Source of the DNA: Candidatus Competibacter phosphatis | Lineage (GTDB): Bacteria; Pseudomonadota; Gammaproteobacteria; Competibacterales; Competibacteraceae | Assembly (NCBI RefSeq): GCF_012939995.1 | Contig: NZ_SPMZ01000016.1 | Location: forward strand, 55,746-119,745 | Reading direction: 5' to 3' | DNA length: 64,000 bases | Shown: piece by piece, positions 19,810 to 30,137 of the stretch | How the letters are laid out: the number at the start of each line of letters is the position of its first letter | Numbering within the stretch: position 1 is the first letter of the stretch | The notes under the pieces: model-generated | Seen by the model: only the letters and a program-made list of their open reading frames with translations | Database searches by the model: none | Told to the model about the DNA's origin: nothing | Made by a program: the position numbers and the translations under genes

Positions 19810-21526
19810 ATGGAAGAAAATACACCGCCCTATCGATGCCCAGCCTGTGGCCACAAACAGCCCCCTACCCCCGATGGCTCCGACATTTGCGAGCGTTGTG
19901 GTGTGGTCGGTCGTAATTACCAGGGTGTTAACGAATACAAGATAGCTCTTGAAGCAGAGCGTCAGCGCCTGCGGTCAATGCTGGATCGGGAAAAAACCGA
20001 GCAAGCTAAAAAAGGTAGAGAATGGGTCGAAAAGCAACGGGAAAAACTTCAGCAGGAGATGCTCGACCAAGCTCGGCGCCAAGCCGAAAAAAGAACTGAA
20101 TATCGATCTGCGCTACAAAATCAAGCAACTTTTCAAGCCTCGAATTCTAATACCGATTCTTGGTAGTACGACCGTCGCCGTGATTGGAGTTGGCCTGTTG
20201 GTGTGGCAACTGGGAATTCCCGACGCCTCTAATGCCACAGCCGACCATCCCGCTGGATTTAAAATTCAAATCGCTCCTTCGCCCAATGCTGTGTTCAAAG
20301 TCGAAGGTGCGCCTGCACAGTCGATGCAAGCTAACAGCGACAATGCTGGTTCCACCCTTGCTGAGACATTATCACAACGGGAAGAAACCAAAAAAACCGT
20401 CAACCAGCAGGAGGAGAATGTTCCCCCCATGGCGACAAGCGACTCCACTATTGCTAATGTGGATACGGGAGCCGCTTTAAACGCCACCAAGACTGGAAGT
20501 ACCACCACTTCAGTGCCCGGAACCGGGACGACCATCACGGTGCATCTGCTCGATCTCGATAAAGTTGCTCTGGCCCTGTCCGTCCCCTCGAAGACTGCCA
20601 AGCCTTCTGCAATCGCAGCTAAAATCAGCAACTCGCAACTGTTGATCGACTTGGCGCGCTACCAGGCTGAAACTGGTGACCTGTCTGCCGCCGGCCAGAG
20701 TCTCGAACGCGCCAGTGAATTGCTCGAGAAAATCAAACACGACAATCCCACTGCTATTTTACCGGATGCCGTCAGCCGCAACCGTACTGAGATCCTAGCG
20801 ACTATCGCCTATCAGCACCACCAGCGGCAAGCACTTTCCCTTGCACAATCCGAATGGTATCAAGCGATGAATTTGGCCAACACCATCGTCGCACCTAGCG
20901 AGCGTGCCCAAGCATTCGCCAATATCGCCCGCACCTTGCAGGGCTCAGCTCCCGCCACCGCTGGCAGCTATTTCAATCGGGCCGTTGACAGCGCTCGTAT
21001 TCTCAACGACTCTGTCGCTCGCGCGATAACCTTGGGCGCCATCGCCCGTGATCTAACTGACAGCGGTCAGTTCCAGCAAGCTGAAGATTTATTCGCCCAA
21101 GTTACGGCTGCGATCGTCACCATCGCGGATTCTAAAATGCGGATGACTACACAGTGTATCATTGCCAAATATCGCGCCGAAGCAGGTGACAACACTGTTG
21201 CTAGAACATTGCTGGAACAGATTGCCAGCCAATCCAAGAAAATTGGTTCCCGCTTGGAGTGCGACCGCCACCAAGCTGATACCCAAAGCGCCATTGCCCG
21301 CAACCTTGCGAAAAGTGGAGACATATTGAGTGCCCGAGCAGAATTCGCCGCTGCGCTCGATCGAGTTGTAAAACTTAAAGACCCTGAAGCCCGTGCGAGC
21401 GCAATGCTCTACCTGGCACGGAACTTAGCGGCGGGCGGAGATTTAGAATCGGCTGCGCGAATTGTGGCTGTTGCGCTTCAGGACAGCGGCATCGACCCGG
21501 ACGGCGCCGCCAAATCACGAGCCTGA
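19810..21526 (+). CDS. zinc-ribbon, coiled-coil, membrane-anchored TPR-like protein (apparent frameshift)
   Basis: The N-terminus is a four-Cys zinc ribbon (CPACG, CERCG; Cys10, 13, 27, 30). A charged coiled coil follows (about residues 45-100), then, after an A6 run at 20087-20092, one membrane segment (ILIPILGSTTVAVIGVGLLVW). The frame breaks at this run; with five A residues it joins as AEKELNIDLRY, giving 571 residues. Beyond the membrane segment come a Thr/Ser/Pro-rich linker and repeated helical pairs resembling tetratricopeptide units (IARDLTDSGQFQQAEDLF, SAIARNLAKSGDILSARAEF). The architecture suggests a sensor or scaffold with its repeats outside the cytoplasm. No family or partner can be named. 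Start at 19810 or 19780. Confidence 0.65.
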
Positions 21527-21548
21527 TTCATTCGCGTCGTTGATCAGA

Positions 21549-22208
21549 TCAAACCGCAGGCGTGGCATCAACCCCATACCGCCCCCGATAAGCCCACATC
21601 GCCTCCAGGTGCACCGCATACTCGGGTCGCTCCGCCAGGTAGGTCACTACGTCGTCCAGGGCGACGATGCTGGTTACGGTGATGCCGTGGGCACGTTCCA
21701 CTTCCTGCACCGCCGACAGCTCGCCCTGCCCACGCTCCCGCCGATCCAGGGCGATCAGTACGCCGGCGGGCGTCGCGCCATGCGCGGCCAGAATGGCCAT
21801 CGTCTCGCGAATGGCGGTGCCGGCGGTGATGACATCGTCCACGATCAGCACCCGGCCCGTGAGCGGCGCGCCGACGATCGCCCCACCCTCGCCGTGGTCC
21901 TTGGCTTCCTTGCGATTGAAGCACCAGGGAACATCACGGCCGTGTTGTTCGGCCAGGGCCACGGCGACCGTCGCCACCAGTGGAATGCCTTTGTAGGCTG
22001 GCCCGAACAGGGTATCGAATTCCAGTCCGGCGGCCAGGATCGCGGCGGCGTAACAGCGGCCCAAGCGAGCCAGGGCCGCGCCGCTGTCGAACAGTCCGGC
22101 GTTGAAGAAGTACGGGCTGACGCGCCCGGATTTGAGGGTGAACTCGCCGAAGCGCAGCACGCCCCGGCCGATGGCGAAATCGAGAAATTCCCGTTGATAG
22201 TCCCGCAT
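21549..22208 (-). CDS. pyrE: orotate phosphoribosyltransferase
   Basis: A 219-residue enzyme converting orotate and PRPP to OMP in pyrimidine synthesis. It has the family features in order: [25 protein letters not shown] in two stretches, [23 protein letters not shown] and the PRPP-binding loop [17 protein letters not shown]. The length is typical. It diverges from the exonuclease III gene with about 90 bases between starts. The stop is convergent with the preceding TPR-like gene. Confidence 0.97.
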   Translation of the reverse strand: MRDYQREFLDFAIGRGVLRFGEFTLKSGRVSPYFFNAGLFDSGAALARLGRCYAAAILAAGLEFDTLFGPAYKGIPLVATVAVALAEQHGRDVPWCFNRKEAKDHGEGGAIVGAPLTGRVLIVDDVITAGTAIRETMAILAAHGATPAGVLIALDRRERGQGELSAVQEVERAHGITVTSIVALDDVVTYLAERPEYAVHLEAMWAYRGRYGVDATPAV

Positions 22209-22296
22209 GGTTCGAGATTCCGGCTGTGAGAAAGACGAATGCCGGTATCATAGCGCGCTTCACGATCCATCGACCGCCGGAGACTTGTTCCCGACC

Positions 22297-23070
22297 ATGC
22301 GTGTCATCACCTTCAACGCCAACGGCATCCGTTCCGCCGCCAGCAAGGGCTTTTTCGCCTGGCTGGCCGAACAGAACGCCGATGTGGTCTGCATTCAGGA
22401 AACCAAGGCCCAGGAGCATCAGTTGTCGCCCGAGGTCTATCGTCCGGTCGGCTACCATTGCCATTATCACGACGCCGAACGCAAAGGTTACAGTGGCGTG
22501 GCGTTGTACGCGCGTCGCCAGCCGGACGAGGTGCGAACCGGGCTGGGCTGGCCGGAATGCGACCACGAGGGCCGCTGGCTGGAGGCGCGCTTCGGTCCGC
22601 TCAGCGTGGTGTCGCTGTACCTGCCCTCCGGCTCCGCCAAGCCGGAACGACAGCAGGTGAAATTCGATTTCATGGCCCGACTGGCGGAACCGCTGCGGGC
22701 GATGCGCGCCAGTAGTCGTGACTTCATCTTGTGCGGCGACTGGAACATCGCGCATAGGGAAATCGATCTGAAAAACTGGCGTGCCAATCGCGACCATTCC
22801 GGCTTTCTGCCCGAGGAACGAGCCTGGCTAGATGAGCTGTTCGGACCGCTGGGCTGGGTGGACGCTTTCAGGGCGGTGAATCCAAATCCCGATCAATACA
22901 CCTGGTGGTCCAATCGCGGCCGGGCCTGGGACAAGAATGTCGGTTGGCGGATCGATTATCAGGTGGTCACCCCCGGTTTGGCGAAGCAGGCGCGCGCCGC
23001 CGCCATCTACCGTGAGCAGCGCTTTTCCGATCACGCGCCCCTGACCCTGGATTACGATTATGTCTTCTGA
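22297..23070 (+). CDS. xthA: exodeoxyribonuclease III
   Basis: A 257-residue Mg-dependent AP endonuclease and 3' exonuclease of the EEP fold. Motifs are complete: ITFNANGIRSA, VCIQETKAQ (metal-binding Glu), DFILCGDWNIAH, the DKNVGWRIDYQ segment and FSDHAPLTLDY (catalytic Asp-His). The start is ATG 22297. The end overlaps ampG by 11 bases, implying a joint transcript. An earlier ATG would overlap pyrE and adds no conserved sequence. Confidence 0.95.
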   Translation: MRVITFNANGIRSAASKGFFAWLAEQNADVVCIQETKAQEHQLSPEVYRPVGYHCHYHDAERKGYSGVALYARRQPDEVRTGLGWPECDHEGRWLEARFGPLSVVSLYLPSGSAKPERQQVKFDFMARLAEPLRAMRASSRDFILCGDWNIAHREIDLKNWRANRDHSGFLPEERAWLDELFGPLGWVDAFRAVNPNPDQYTWWSNRGRAWDKNVGWRIDYQVVTPGLAKQARAAAIYREQRFSDHAPLTLDYDYVF

Positions 23071-24367
23071 TGCCATCCACCGCTCCGCTCGGGACATCCT
23101 GCGCGTTTTCCTCAGCGGCCGGATGCTGACGGCGCTGTTGATGGGTTTTTCCTCCGGCCTGCCGCTGCTGCTAGCCACCGGTTCGGTGCTGCAAGCCTGG
23201 TTGACCGAGGCCGGCGTTGATCTCGGCACCATCGGCCTGTTCGCCCTGGTCGGCCTGCCCTACACCCTGAAATTTCTGTGGGCGCCGCTATTGGATCGTT
23301 TTGCACCCATCGCCGGCATGGGCCGGCGACGCGGTTGGCTGCTACTGATTCAGACCACACTGATCGCGGCAATTGCCGGATTGGGGTTGACCGATCCGAC
23401 GCGGAGTCTGTCGCTGGTCACGCTGGCGGCGTTCCTGGTCTCGTTTTTCTCCGCCTCACAGGACATCGTGATCGATGCTTATCGACGCGAGTCGCTGTCC
23501 GACGACGAACAGGGCCTGGGTGCTTCGCTCTACGTCAACGGTTACCGGGTGGGTTTGCTGATTTCTTCCGGCGGCGGCTTGATCCTCGCCGATCTCATTC
23601 CCTTTTCCGCCGTGTACGGGGTGATGGCGGCGGCGATGCTGCCCGGTCTGATCACCACCCTGTTCTGTGTCGAACCGCAGGTGGCGACCGGGACGCCCCG
23701 CACTCTACGCGAGGCGGTGGTGCAGCCGTTCGTGGAATATTTCTCGCGCCAGGACGCCGGTTTGATTCTGCTGTTCGTGCTGCTTTACAAGGTCGGCGAG
23801 ATGATGGCCAGCCAGATGACCACGCCTTTTTATCTGGATCTTGGTTTCAGCAAAAGCGAGATTGGCACCGTCGTCAAGTTGTTCGGTTTCTGGGCAACGG
23901 TGATCGGCGGTCTGATGGGCGGCGTGCTGATCCTGCGGCTAGGTTTGTACCGCGCGTTGTGGATGTTTGGGGTGCTGCAAGCGATTGGACTACTGGGTTT
24001 CGTCATCCTGGCCCGGTTGGGACACAGTTTGCCCGGTCTGGCGCTGGCCATCGCCAGCGAAAATCTGTTCAGCGGCATGGCGACCACCGCCTACGTGGCC
24101 TTCATGGCCACCCTCACCAACCGAAAATTCACCGCTACCCAGTACGCGCTGCTCAGCAGCCTGATGGGCATTCCGCGAGTGATCGTCAACACGCCGACCG
24201 GCTATCTGGCCGAGTGGTTGGGCTGGGAAGGTTTCTTCCTGTTCTGCATGGTGGCCACCGTGCCCGGCTTGTGGCTGCTGACCCGATTTCGGACATGGAT
24301 GGAACCGGCGCGGGAAGCGATGGTTGCGGAACCGGCGCCGGCGGTGTCGGGAACCGGCAAGGATTGA
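23060..24367 (+). CDS. ampG: AmpG-family muropeptide permease
   Basis: An MFS transporter of 435 residues with 12 or so hydrophobic helices that imports anhydromuropeptides released during cell-wall turnover. Family landmarks include MGFSSGLPLLLATGSVLQAWL, GLPYTLKFLWAPLLDRF, SASQDIVIDAYRRE, MTTPFYLDLGFS and SSLMGIPRV. It overlaps exonuclease III and is followed two bases later by ygjP. Recycled muropeptides would feed AmpD/NagZ-type enzymes elsewhere. Confidence 0.93.
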   Translation: MSSDAIHRSARDILRVFLSGRMLTALLMGFSSGLPLLLATGSVLQAWLTEAGVDLGTIGLFALVGLPYTLKFLWAPLLDRFAPIAGMGRRRGWLLLIQTTLIAAIAGLGLTDPTRSLSLVTLAAFLVSFFSASQDIVIDAYRRESLSDDEQGLGASLYVNGYRVGLLISSGGGLILADLIPFSAVYGVMAAAMLPGLITTLFCVEPQVATGTPRTLREAVVQPFVEYFSRQDAGLILLFVLLYKVGEMMASQMTTPFYLDLGFSKSEIGTVVKLFGFWATVIGGLMGGVLILRLGLYRALWMFGVLQAIGLLGFVILARLGHSLPGLALAIASENLFSGMATTAYVAFMATLTNRKFTATQYALLSSLMGIPRVIVNTPTGYLAEWLGWEGFFLFCMVATVPGLWLLTRFRTWMEPAREAMVAEPAPAVSGTGKD

Positions 24368-24369
24368 AC

Positions 24370-25101
24370 ATGGCCGTCGCGGTGCTCGAACTGGCCGACG
24401 GACGGCGGATTCCCTACCGTGTCACCGTGTCGCCGCGCGGCCATGCCATTCGATTCCGGCTGAGCGCGCTGGGTGGTCTGGTGGTGACTATCCCGCGCGG
24501 CTTTGATCGGTCCCGCTTGGGCGTGATCATCGACGGCAAGCGGGATTGGGTGCTCCATCATCTTGAGCTGTTCGAGGCGGCCAACCCACCGCCGGCTACC
24601 CTTACACCCCCTCGGGAGTTCAGACTGCTGGCACTAGCGGAAATCTGGCGAGTCGAGTATCGGACCCTGTCGGTCAAGACGGGCGGCGCCTGCACCGCTG
24701 GCCCCGGTCGGATTGTCGTCGCTGACCAGGTGGAGAATGTGGCGGCCTGTCACGTTGCCCTGCACCGCTGGCTGGCTCGCCGGGGACGGGACACGCTGAC
24801 GCCGTGGCTGGAGCGAATGTCCGGCGAAACCGGGCTACAGTATGGCGGCGTTTCCATCAAGGGGCAGCGGACCCGCTGGGGCAGTTGTTCGGCCAGGGGT
24901 GGCATCAACTTGAACTACAAGCTATTGTTTCTGCCGCGCGAGTGGGTGCGCTACGTATTGGTCCACGAGTTGTGCCACACCGTCGAACTGAACCACTCTC
25001 CCCGGTTCTGGGATCTGGTCCAGCGCTTCGAACCGCGGGCCCGGGAGATCAGCGCGGCGCTCCGCAATGCGCGGGCATATCTACCGGCCTGGGTGTTGTA
25101 A
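24370..25101 (+). CDS. YgjP-like zinc metallopeptidase-domain protein
   Basis: A 243-residue member of the YgjP/DUF45 family. The signature KGQRTRWGSCSARGGINLNY (about 164-183) precedes the zinc site VHELCHTVELNHS (HExxH at 199-203, third ligand His209), all intact. The biological substrate of the family is not established; UMP/UTP hydrolase and peptidase activities have both been proposed. It starts at ATG 24370, two bases after ampG, so it is probably co-transcribed. Confidence 0.9.
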   Translation: MAVAVLELADGRRIPYRVTVSPRGHAIRFRLSALGGLVVTIPRGFDRSRLGVIIDGKRDWVLHHLELFEAANPPPATLTPPREFRLLALAEIWRVEYRTLSVKTGGACTAGPGRIVVADQVENVAACHVALHRWLARRGRDTLTPWLERMSGETGLQYGGVSIKGQRTRWGSCSARGGINLNYKLLFLPREWVRYVLVHELCHTVELNHSPRFWDLVQRFEPRAREISAALRNARAYLPAWVL

Positions 25102-25149
25102 CCCATGGCCACATGATCGGGCGGCGGCGAAGCCGTGAACGCCGGTCCG

Positions 25150-25504
25150 TTATTGCTTCCTACCCCGTTCGTCCAGCGTCCTGTCGATCCGGGCCACCCA
25201 GATCAACACCTCGTCCTGAGTGAGCAGCAGGATTTGCAGATGGTTGCGAAAATCCTGCCAGGACTTCTCGACGAAATCGCTGAGGGCGTCCACGTAAACC
25301 ACCACTAGCTTCTCGGGGGGGATCGGTCAGCCGAGCTTGTTCGGCATACTCCGTACCGTGCCGCAAACACAACAGATAGGTATCCATCGCCTTGCGCGCC
25401 GAACTGATGGCGCCAAGGCTCATCAACCCGCTCGCGCGTAGCATGCACTGCCATGCTAGCAAACCCACCGCTTGATTCCGCTCGATGACCTCGTTGATGT
25501 TCAT
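25150..25504 (-). CDS. phasin-like helical protein (apparent frameshift)
   Basis: The gene reads from ATG 25504 (MNINEVIERNQAVGLLAWQ) and is broken by a G7 run (25315-25321). With six bases it joins as LTDPPEKLVVVYVDALSDF and ends at 25150 as TLDERGRKQ, 117 residues. The whole protein is amphipathic helix with aromatic residues (EKSWQDFRNHLQIL). This recalls phasins or other granule/coat proteins, but without a decisive motif. A run of G just upstream could serve as ribosome site. Confidence 0.5.
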
Positions 25505-25643
25505 GTCGAAAACCCCCACGCCAAACCTTATGATTGTGCATCGCAACACAATTTAGGTAGTCCGTCAAGCCGGTTGAGATTATGGAAAGTCGTGCCGCCA
25601 CACGCATATTCGGTGTCTTGGCCGCACGACGGGGGGCAACTGG

Positions 25644-26438
25644 TTAAATCGCCACCGGAGCCCGGATGGCCGGGTGCGCTTGGTAGCCGATGATCTCGAA
25701 ATCCTCGTAACGGTACTCGAACAAGGTTTTCGGCCGGCGTCGGATCGCCAGTTGTGGCGGCGGATGCGGTTCACGGTCGAGCTGCGTGCGAGCCTGCTCC
25801 AGGTGGTTCAGATACAGATGGCAGTCGCCGCCGGTCCAGATGAACTCGCCCACCGCCAGATCGGTCTGTTGAGCGACCAGATGGGTCAGCAAGGCATAGC
25901 TGGCGATGTTGAACGGGACTCCGAGAAACAGATCGGCGCTGCGCTGGTAAAGCTGGCAGGACAGCTCGCCATCGGCCACGTAGAACTGGAACAGCACATG
26001 GCAGGGTAACAACCGCATTCGCTCCAGCTCGCCGACGTTCCACGCCGATACCACGATCCGTCGGGAATCCGGGTCGCGCCGCAACAGCTCGACGGCGTTG
26101 GCGAGCTGGTCGATGCGACGGCCGTCAGTCGCTTCCCAGCTTCGCCACTGCTGGCCGTAAATGGGTCCCAAATCACCGTTGGTATCGGCCCATTCATCCC
26201 AGATGGTCACGCCCTGTTCGTGCAGGTAGCGCAGGTGAGTGTCGCCGCGCAAGAACCATAGCAATTCATGCACGATCGAGCGCAGATGCAGCTTCTTGGT
26301 GGTCACCAGCGGAAACCCGGCCCGCAAATCGAAGCGCAGTTGCGCACCGAAGAGGCTCAAGGTGCCGACGCCGGTACGGTCCTGCTTGCGCGTTCCCTCG
26401 CCCAATACGCGTTGCAATAAGTCGAGGTAGGTTCTCAT
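25644..26438 (-). CDS. thyA: thymidylate synthase
   Basis: A 264-residue folate-dependent enzyme that methylates dUMP to dTMP. It starts [15 protein letters not shown] and has [26 protein letters not shown], the catalytic [11 protein letters not shown] (Cys146) and the dUMP-binding [19 protein letters not shown]. The length matches the E. coli enzyme exactly. It diverges from the IclR regulator with 118 bases between them. Confidence 0.98.
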   Translation of the reverse strand: MRTYLDLLQRVLGEGTRKQDRTGVGTLSLFGAQLRFDLRAGFPLVTTKKLHLRSIVHELLWFLRGDTHLRYLHEQGVTIWDEWADTNGDLGPIYGQQWRSWEATDGRRIDQLANAVELLRRDPDSRRIVVSAWNVGELERMRLLPCHVLFQFYVADGELSCQLYQRSADLFLGVPFNIASYALLTHLVAQQTDLAVGEFIWTGGDCHLYLNHLEQARTQLDREPHPPPQLAIRRRPKTLFEYRYEDFEIIGYQAHPAIRAPVAI

Positions 26439-26485
26439 CGTCGGCGTGCCCCCAGGTCCGATCCCACGCTAAAAGGATGGAAATT

Positions 26486-26506
26486 TATTGTGCAATGCAA
26501 TATAGT
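26486..26506 (+). promoter_or_regulatory. candidate iclR promoter/operator
   Basis: An inverted repeat TATTG (26486-26490) / CAATA (26498-26502) with seven bases between sits directly before and overlaps a -10-like TATAGT (26501-26506). The IclR-type gene starts at 26557. The position fits autorepression, which is common in this family. The binding protein is inferred. Confidence 0.4.
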
Positions 26507-26556
26507 AGACTCAATTTCATGTTGTATGAATGAGTTAGCACATATCAGGATAACAA

Positions 26557-27372
26557 ATGGCCGCCAAAGCGACCTCTTCGATTCAAGTAATTGCCCGAGT
26601 ATCCAGATTGCTGGACAGCTTGGCCGCTCATGACGGACCGCTCAATCTCAAGGCACTGGCCGACGCCACCGGCTTGCATCCCTCGACTGCGTTCCGCATT
26701 CTGGCGTCCCTGATCGAGCATGGCTTCGTCGAGCGCAGCACGGCCGGTCACTACTGGCTGGGAGCCAAGCTGTTGCGGTTGGGCAACCGGGTGCGCGGTC
26801 AGCTCGACCTGCGCCGCGAAGCTCGCTCGGTCATGGAACGGTTACGCGATCGGACCGGCGAGGCCGTCAATTTGAGCGTGCGCGAGGGCGACGAGGTGGT
26901 TTACGTGGAACGGGTGACCACGCCGCGAATCATGCGGGTCGAACAGGTCATCGGCGGCCGGGCGCCGCTGCATGTCACCGCCGCCGGCAAGCTTTTCCTG
27001 GCTGACGACGGTGTCGAGGCCTGTCGCGATTACATCGAGCGCACCGGGCTACCGGCCCGTACCCCCTACTCCATCGCCGATCCGGATCGGCTGTGCCAAT
27101 CGGTGCGTGACATCTCCCATCAGGGTTTTGCGCTGGACGACCAGGAGGCCGAGCTGGGGGTCGGTTGCATCGGCACGCCGATCCGCGACGCCAGCGGCCG
27201 TTTGGTGGCGGGGCTGTCGGTGTCCGCGCCCATCGAGCGTCGTCGGGATGCCTGGATTCCCTGGGTCCTGCAAGCCGCCGCCGAAATTTCCGCCCGCTTG
27301 GGTCATTGCCCGCCGCCCGTCGCCTGCATCGAAGCCGGGCAAACGCTGTTCCAGGCCAGCTCGCTGGGTTGA
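26557..27372 (+). CDS. IclR-family transcriptional regulator
   Basis: A 271-residue cytoplasmic regulator. The N-terminal winged helix-turn-helix (about residues 8-70) includes NLKALADATGLHPSTAFRIL, and the C-terminal IclR effector-binding domain (about 85-255) includes LHVTAAGKLFLA and GVGCIGTPIRDASGRLVAGLSVSAP. It starts at ATG 26557 behind AGGA. It is divergent from thyA and convergent with the SLC5-type sensor kinase. No target operon is adjacent, so the regulon and effector are unknown. Confidence 0.93.
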   Translation: MAAKATSSIQVIARVSRLLDSLAAHDGPLNLKALADATGLHPSTAFRILASLIEHGFVERSTAGHYWLGAKLLRLGNRVRGQLDLRREARSVMERLRDRTGEAVNLSVREGDEVVYVERVTTPRIMRVEQVIGGRAPLHVTAAGKLFLADDGVEACRDYIERTGLPARTPYSIADPDRLCQSVRDISHQGFALDDQEAELGVGCIGTPIRDASGRLVAGLSVSAPIERRRDAWIPWVLQAAAEISARLGHCPPPVACIEAGQTLFQASSLG

Positions 27373-27412
27373 GGCAACCGCCGCGGCCGGACCGCGCTTG
27401 CCTTGTTTCGCT

Positions 27413-30136
27413 TTACGCCTGCCCCGGCAATTCCACGATAAACGTCGTGCCTTGGCCGAGCTCGCTTTCCACCCAGATATGGCCGCCGTGATGCTCGACG
27501 ATCTTCTGGCTGATCGGCAACCCCAGGCCGGTGCCTTTCGGCTTGCCGGCGTGCGCGTCGTTAACTTGGTGGAATTTCTCGAAAATCAGCTTGTGCTGGT
27601 CGCGCGCGATGCCGGGACCGTTATCGATCACTTCGATGCGCCAGCGGTCCGCCACCGCCCGTAGACGGATGGCGACCTCGCCACCTTGTTCCGGACAGAA
27701 CTTGACGGCGTTCGACAGCAGGTTGATCAATACCTGGGTGAGCCGGTCATGATCGCCGGCGATGATGACTTCCCCATCACCCAGGTCCTCGTGCAGGGTG
27801 GCGCCCTTGTCGTTGAACAGTTGGCTGGTGGAGTTGATGGCGTCATGGATCAGGCCACGTAGATCGACTTCGCCGATGGACCAGTCGATTCGGCCGGAAT
27901 CGATTTTGGCCATGTCCAGCACCTGGTTGATCAAGCGGGTCAGGCGCTCGCTCTCCTTGACGATGATGCTGAGGAATTTGCTGCGCTGTTCCACCTCCAT
28001 GCCGGGGTTCGCCAGCAGGATCTCCGAGAAGGCGCGAATCGAGGTCAGCGGCGTGCGCAGTTCGTGGGTGACGGTGGAAATGAACTCGTCTTTCAGCCGG
28101 TCGAGTTCCCGCAGCCGGTTGTTGGCTTCCCGCAGTTCGGCCGAGGCCGCTTCCAACTCCCGCGATTGCTGTTCCAGCCGGCGGCTGTATTCGATGACCT
28201 GGGTGCTTTCGTCGAGGATGGTCATCACCTCCTCGATGCTGAGCACCTCGCCCATGACGATCGAAGAGATCATCACCCGGGCCGACGCCGCGCCGATCGC
28301 ACCGGCCAGCAAGCGTTCGGTGTAGTGAATCAGCCGGGAATCCGCTTGCAGCGGATAGCCGCCGCGATCGCGGGCGTAACGGTCGAAGACTTCGCTGGCG
28401 CGCGCGGGACCCAGGAAGCGGGCCAGCAGATCGTACAGCTCGGCGGTTTCCACCACGCCTCGCCACAACAGGGCGTCGCCGTCGTGGCGCTCGCGCTTGA
28501 ACACGTCGACGAACTGGCTGCCTTGGACCTGTTCGAGCGGGTCCGGCCGGCTCAGCAGCGAGCCGAACACCAGCCCGCCGATGTTGACCAGCATGCTCCA
28601 GAATACCGAATGCATGTACTGATCCAAGCCTTCGAGGCCAAATAGCGCATAAGGCTTGAGCAGCTCAATGCCGAACGGTCCGGCCTCGATGAAGCCGATA
28701 TCGATCCAGCCGGAGCGGGCCATGGAAGGCAACAGCAGGGTGTAGGCCCAGATCAGAAAACCACCGCTCAACCCGATGAGCGCCCCCAGCCGGTTGGCGC
28801 GCTTCCAGTACAAGCCGATCAGAATCGGCGGCGCGAACTGGGCGGCGGCGGCGAAGGACACCAGCCCGCTGGCGACCAGCGCATAGCTCTCGCCGATAAA
28901 GCGGAAATACAGGTAGCCGAGCAGGATGATCACGGCAATGCCGACGCGGCGGATGCCGAGCAGCAAGCCGGATAGATCGGTGCGGCCGGCCAGCCAGCGG
29001 GGATTGGCGCGCAGCAGGATCGGCATCACCAGATCGTTGCAGACCATGGTGGACAGGGTGACCGTTTCGAACATGATCATGCTGGCGGCGGCCGACAGCC
29101 CGCCGAGAAACACCAGCAGCGCCAGGGTCGGCATGTGTTCGGCCATCGGCAGCGCCAGCACGAAGGTGTCGGCGTCCACGCCACCATGGTTGAAAATCAG
29201 TCGTCCCCCCAGGGCGATCGGCAGCACGAACAGATTGATGGCGAACAGATAGAGCGGAAACAGCCAGATTGCCTTGCGGATGTGCGCTTCGTTGACGTTT
29301 TCCACCACCAGCACCTGGAACTGCCGGGGCAGGAACAGAAACGCCATCATCGATAGAAAAGTCAGCGACAGCCAGCCGCCGTAGCCGCCCGGCACCACCT
29401 CGAAGCGCAGCAACGCCGCCAAATCCGGTTGCGCCGCCGCTTGCTGGAACAGATCGCCGGGGCCGCTGAAGATGACGAAAGTCACCACCACGCCGACCAG
29501 CATGAAGGCCAACAGTTTCAGCAAGGATTCGAACGCCACCGCTGCCACCATTCCCTCGTGGCGTTCGGTGTTGTCGATATGCCGGGTGCCGAACAGGATG
29601 CTGAACACGATCAGCACCAGTGCCACGTACAGCGTGGTATCCATCCAGGCCGGATGCTGGGCCGAGGCGGCCAGCCGGGTGACTTCCGGATATTGGCGCA
29701 ACAGGCTGAAGCTGGCGGCGATGGCTTTCAACTGGATGGAGATGTACGGCAGGATGCCGAGTATGACGATCACCGTCACCATGCCGGCCAGCAGACCGCT
29801 CTTGCCATAGCGGGAGCCGATGAAATCGGCGATGGAAGTGATGCGATGGACTTTGGTGATGCGCACGATGCGCCGCAGCACGAACCAGAACAGCACCGCC
29901 ATCAGGGTGGGACCCAGATAAACCGGCAGAAAATCCACGCCGCTGGTGGCCGCTAGGCCGACGCTGCCGTAGAAAGTCCAGGCCGTGCAGTAAATCGCCA
30001 AGGACAGGGTGTAGATGTAGGGGTTGGCGATGATCGAACGGCCGGCGTCGGCGCGCTGGTCGCCGTAGTAGGCGACCCCGAACAGGATGCCCATATAGGC
30101 CAGCGCACTGGCGATGATGATTCCGTCGCCCAGCAT
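27413..30136 (-). CDS. SLC5-type transporter/histidine kinase hybrid (CbrA/CrbS-like)
   Basis: A 907-residue inner-membrane sensor. The first 500 or so residues form a sodium/solute symporter-like domain with about 13 membrane helices (HRITSIADFIGSRYGK, MFETVTLSTMVCND). A linker and coiled coil (RRLEQQSRELEAASAELREANNRL) lead to a full kinase core: H-box THELRTPLTS (His691), N-box LINLLSNAVKF, G1 DNGPGIARD and G2 GTGLGLPISQ. Relatives sense carbon or acetate uptake and drive a response regulator. Neighbours are a small membrane protein one base upstream, the exonuclease fusion and a single-domain response regulator, all on the same strand. Confidence 0.93.
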   Translation of the reverse strand: MLGDGIIIASALAYMGILFGVAYYGDQRADAGRSIIANPYIYTLSLAIYCTAWTFYGSVGLAATSGVDFLPVYLGPTLMAVLFWFVLRRIVRITKVHRITSIADFIGSRYGKSGLLAGMVTVIVILGILPYISIQLKAIAASFSLLRQYPEVTRLAASAQHPAWMDTTLYVALVLIVFSILFGTRHIDNTERHEGMVAAVAFESLLKLLAFMLVGVVVTFVIFSGPGDLFQQAAAQPDLAALLRFEVVPGGYGGWLSLTFLSMMAFLFLPRQFQVLVVENVNEAHIRKAIWLFPLYLFAINLFVLPIALGGRLIFNHGGVDADTFVLALPMAEHMPTLALLVFLGGLSAAASMIMFETVTLSTMVCNDLVMPILLRANPRWLAGRTDLSGLLLGIRRVGIAVIILLGYLYFRFIGESYALVASGLVSFAAAAQFAPPILIGLYWKRANRLGALIGLSGGFLIWAYTLLLPSMARSGWIDIGFIEAGPFGIELLKPYALFGLEGLDQYMHSVFWSMLVNIGGLVFGSLLSRPDPLEQVQGSQFVDVFKRERHDGDALLWRGVVETAELYDLLARFLGPARASEVFDRYARDRGGYPLQADSRLIHYTERLLAGAIGAASARVMISSIVMGEVLSIEEVMTILDESTQVIEYSRRLEQQSRELEAASAELREANNRLRELDRLKDEFISTVTHELRTPLTSIRAFSEILLANPGMEVEQRSKFLSIIVKESERLTRLINQVLDMAKIDSGRIDWSIGEVDLRGLIHDAINSTSQLFNDKGATLHEDLGDGEVIIAGDHDRLTQVLINLLSNAVKFCPEQGGEVAIRLRAVADRWRIEVIDNGPGIARDQHKLIFEKFHQVNDAHAGKPKGTGLGLPISQKIVEHHGGHIWVESELGQGTTFIVELPGQA

Positions 30137-30137
30137 A

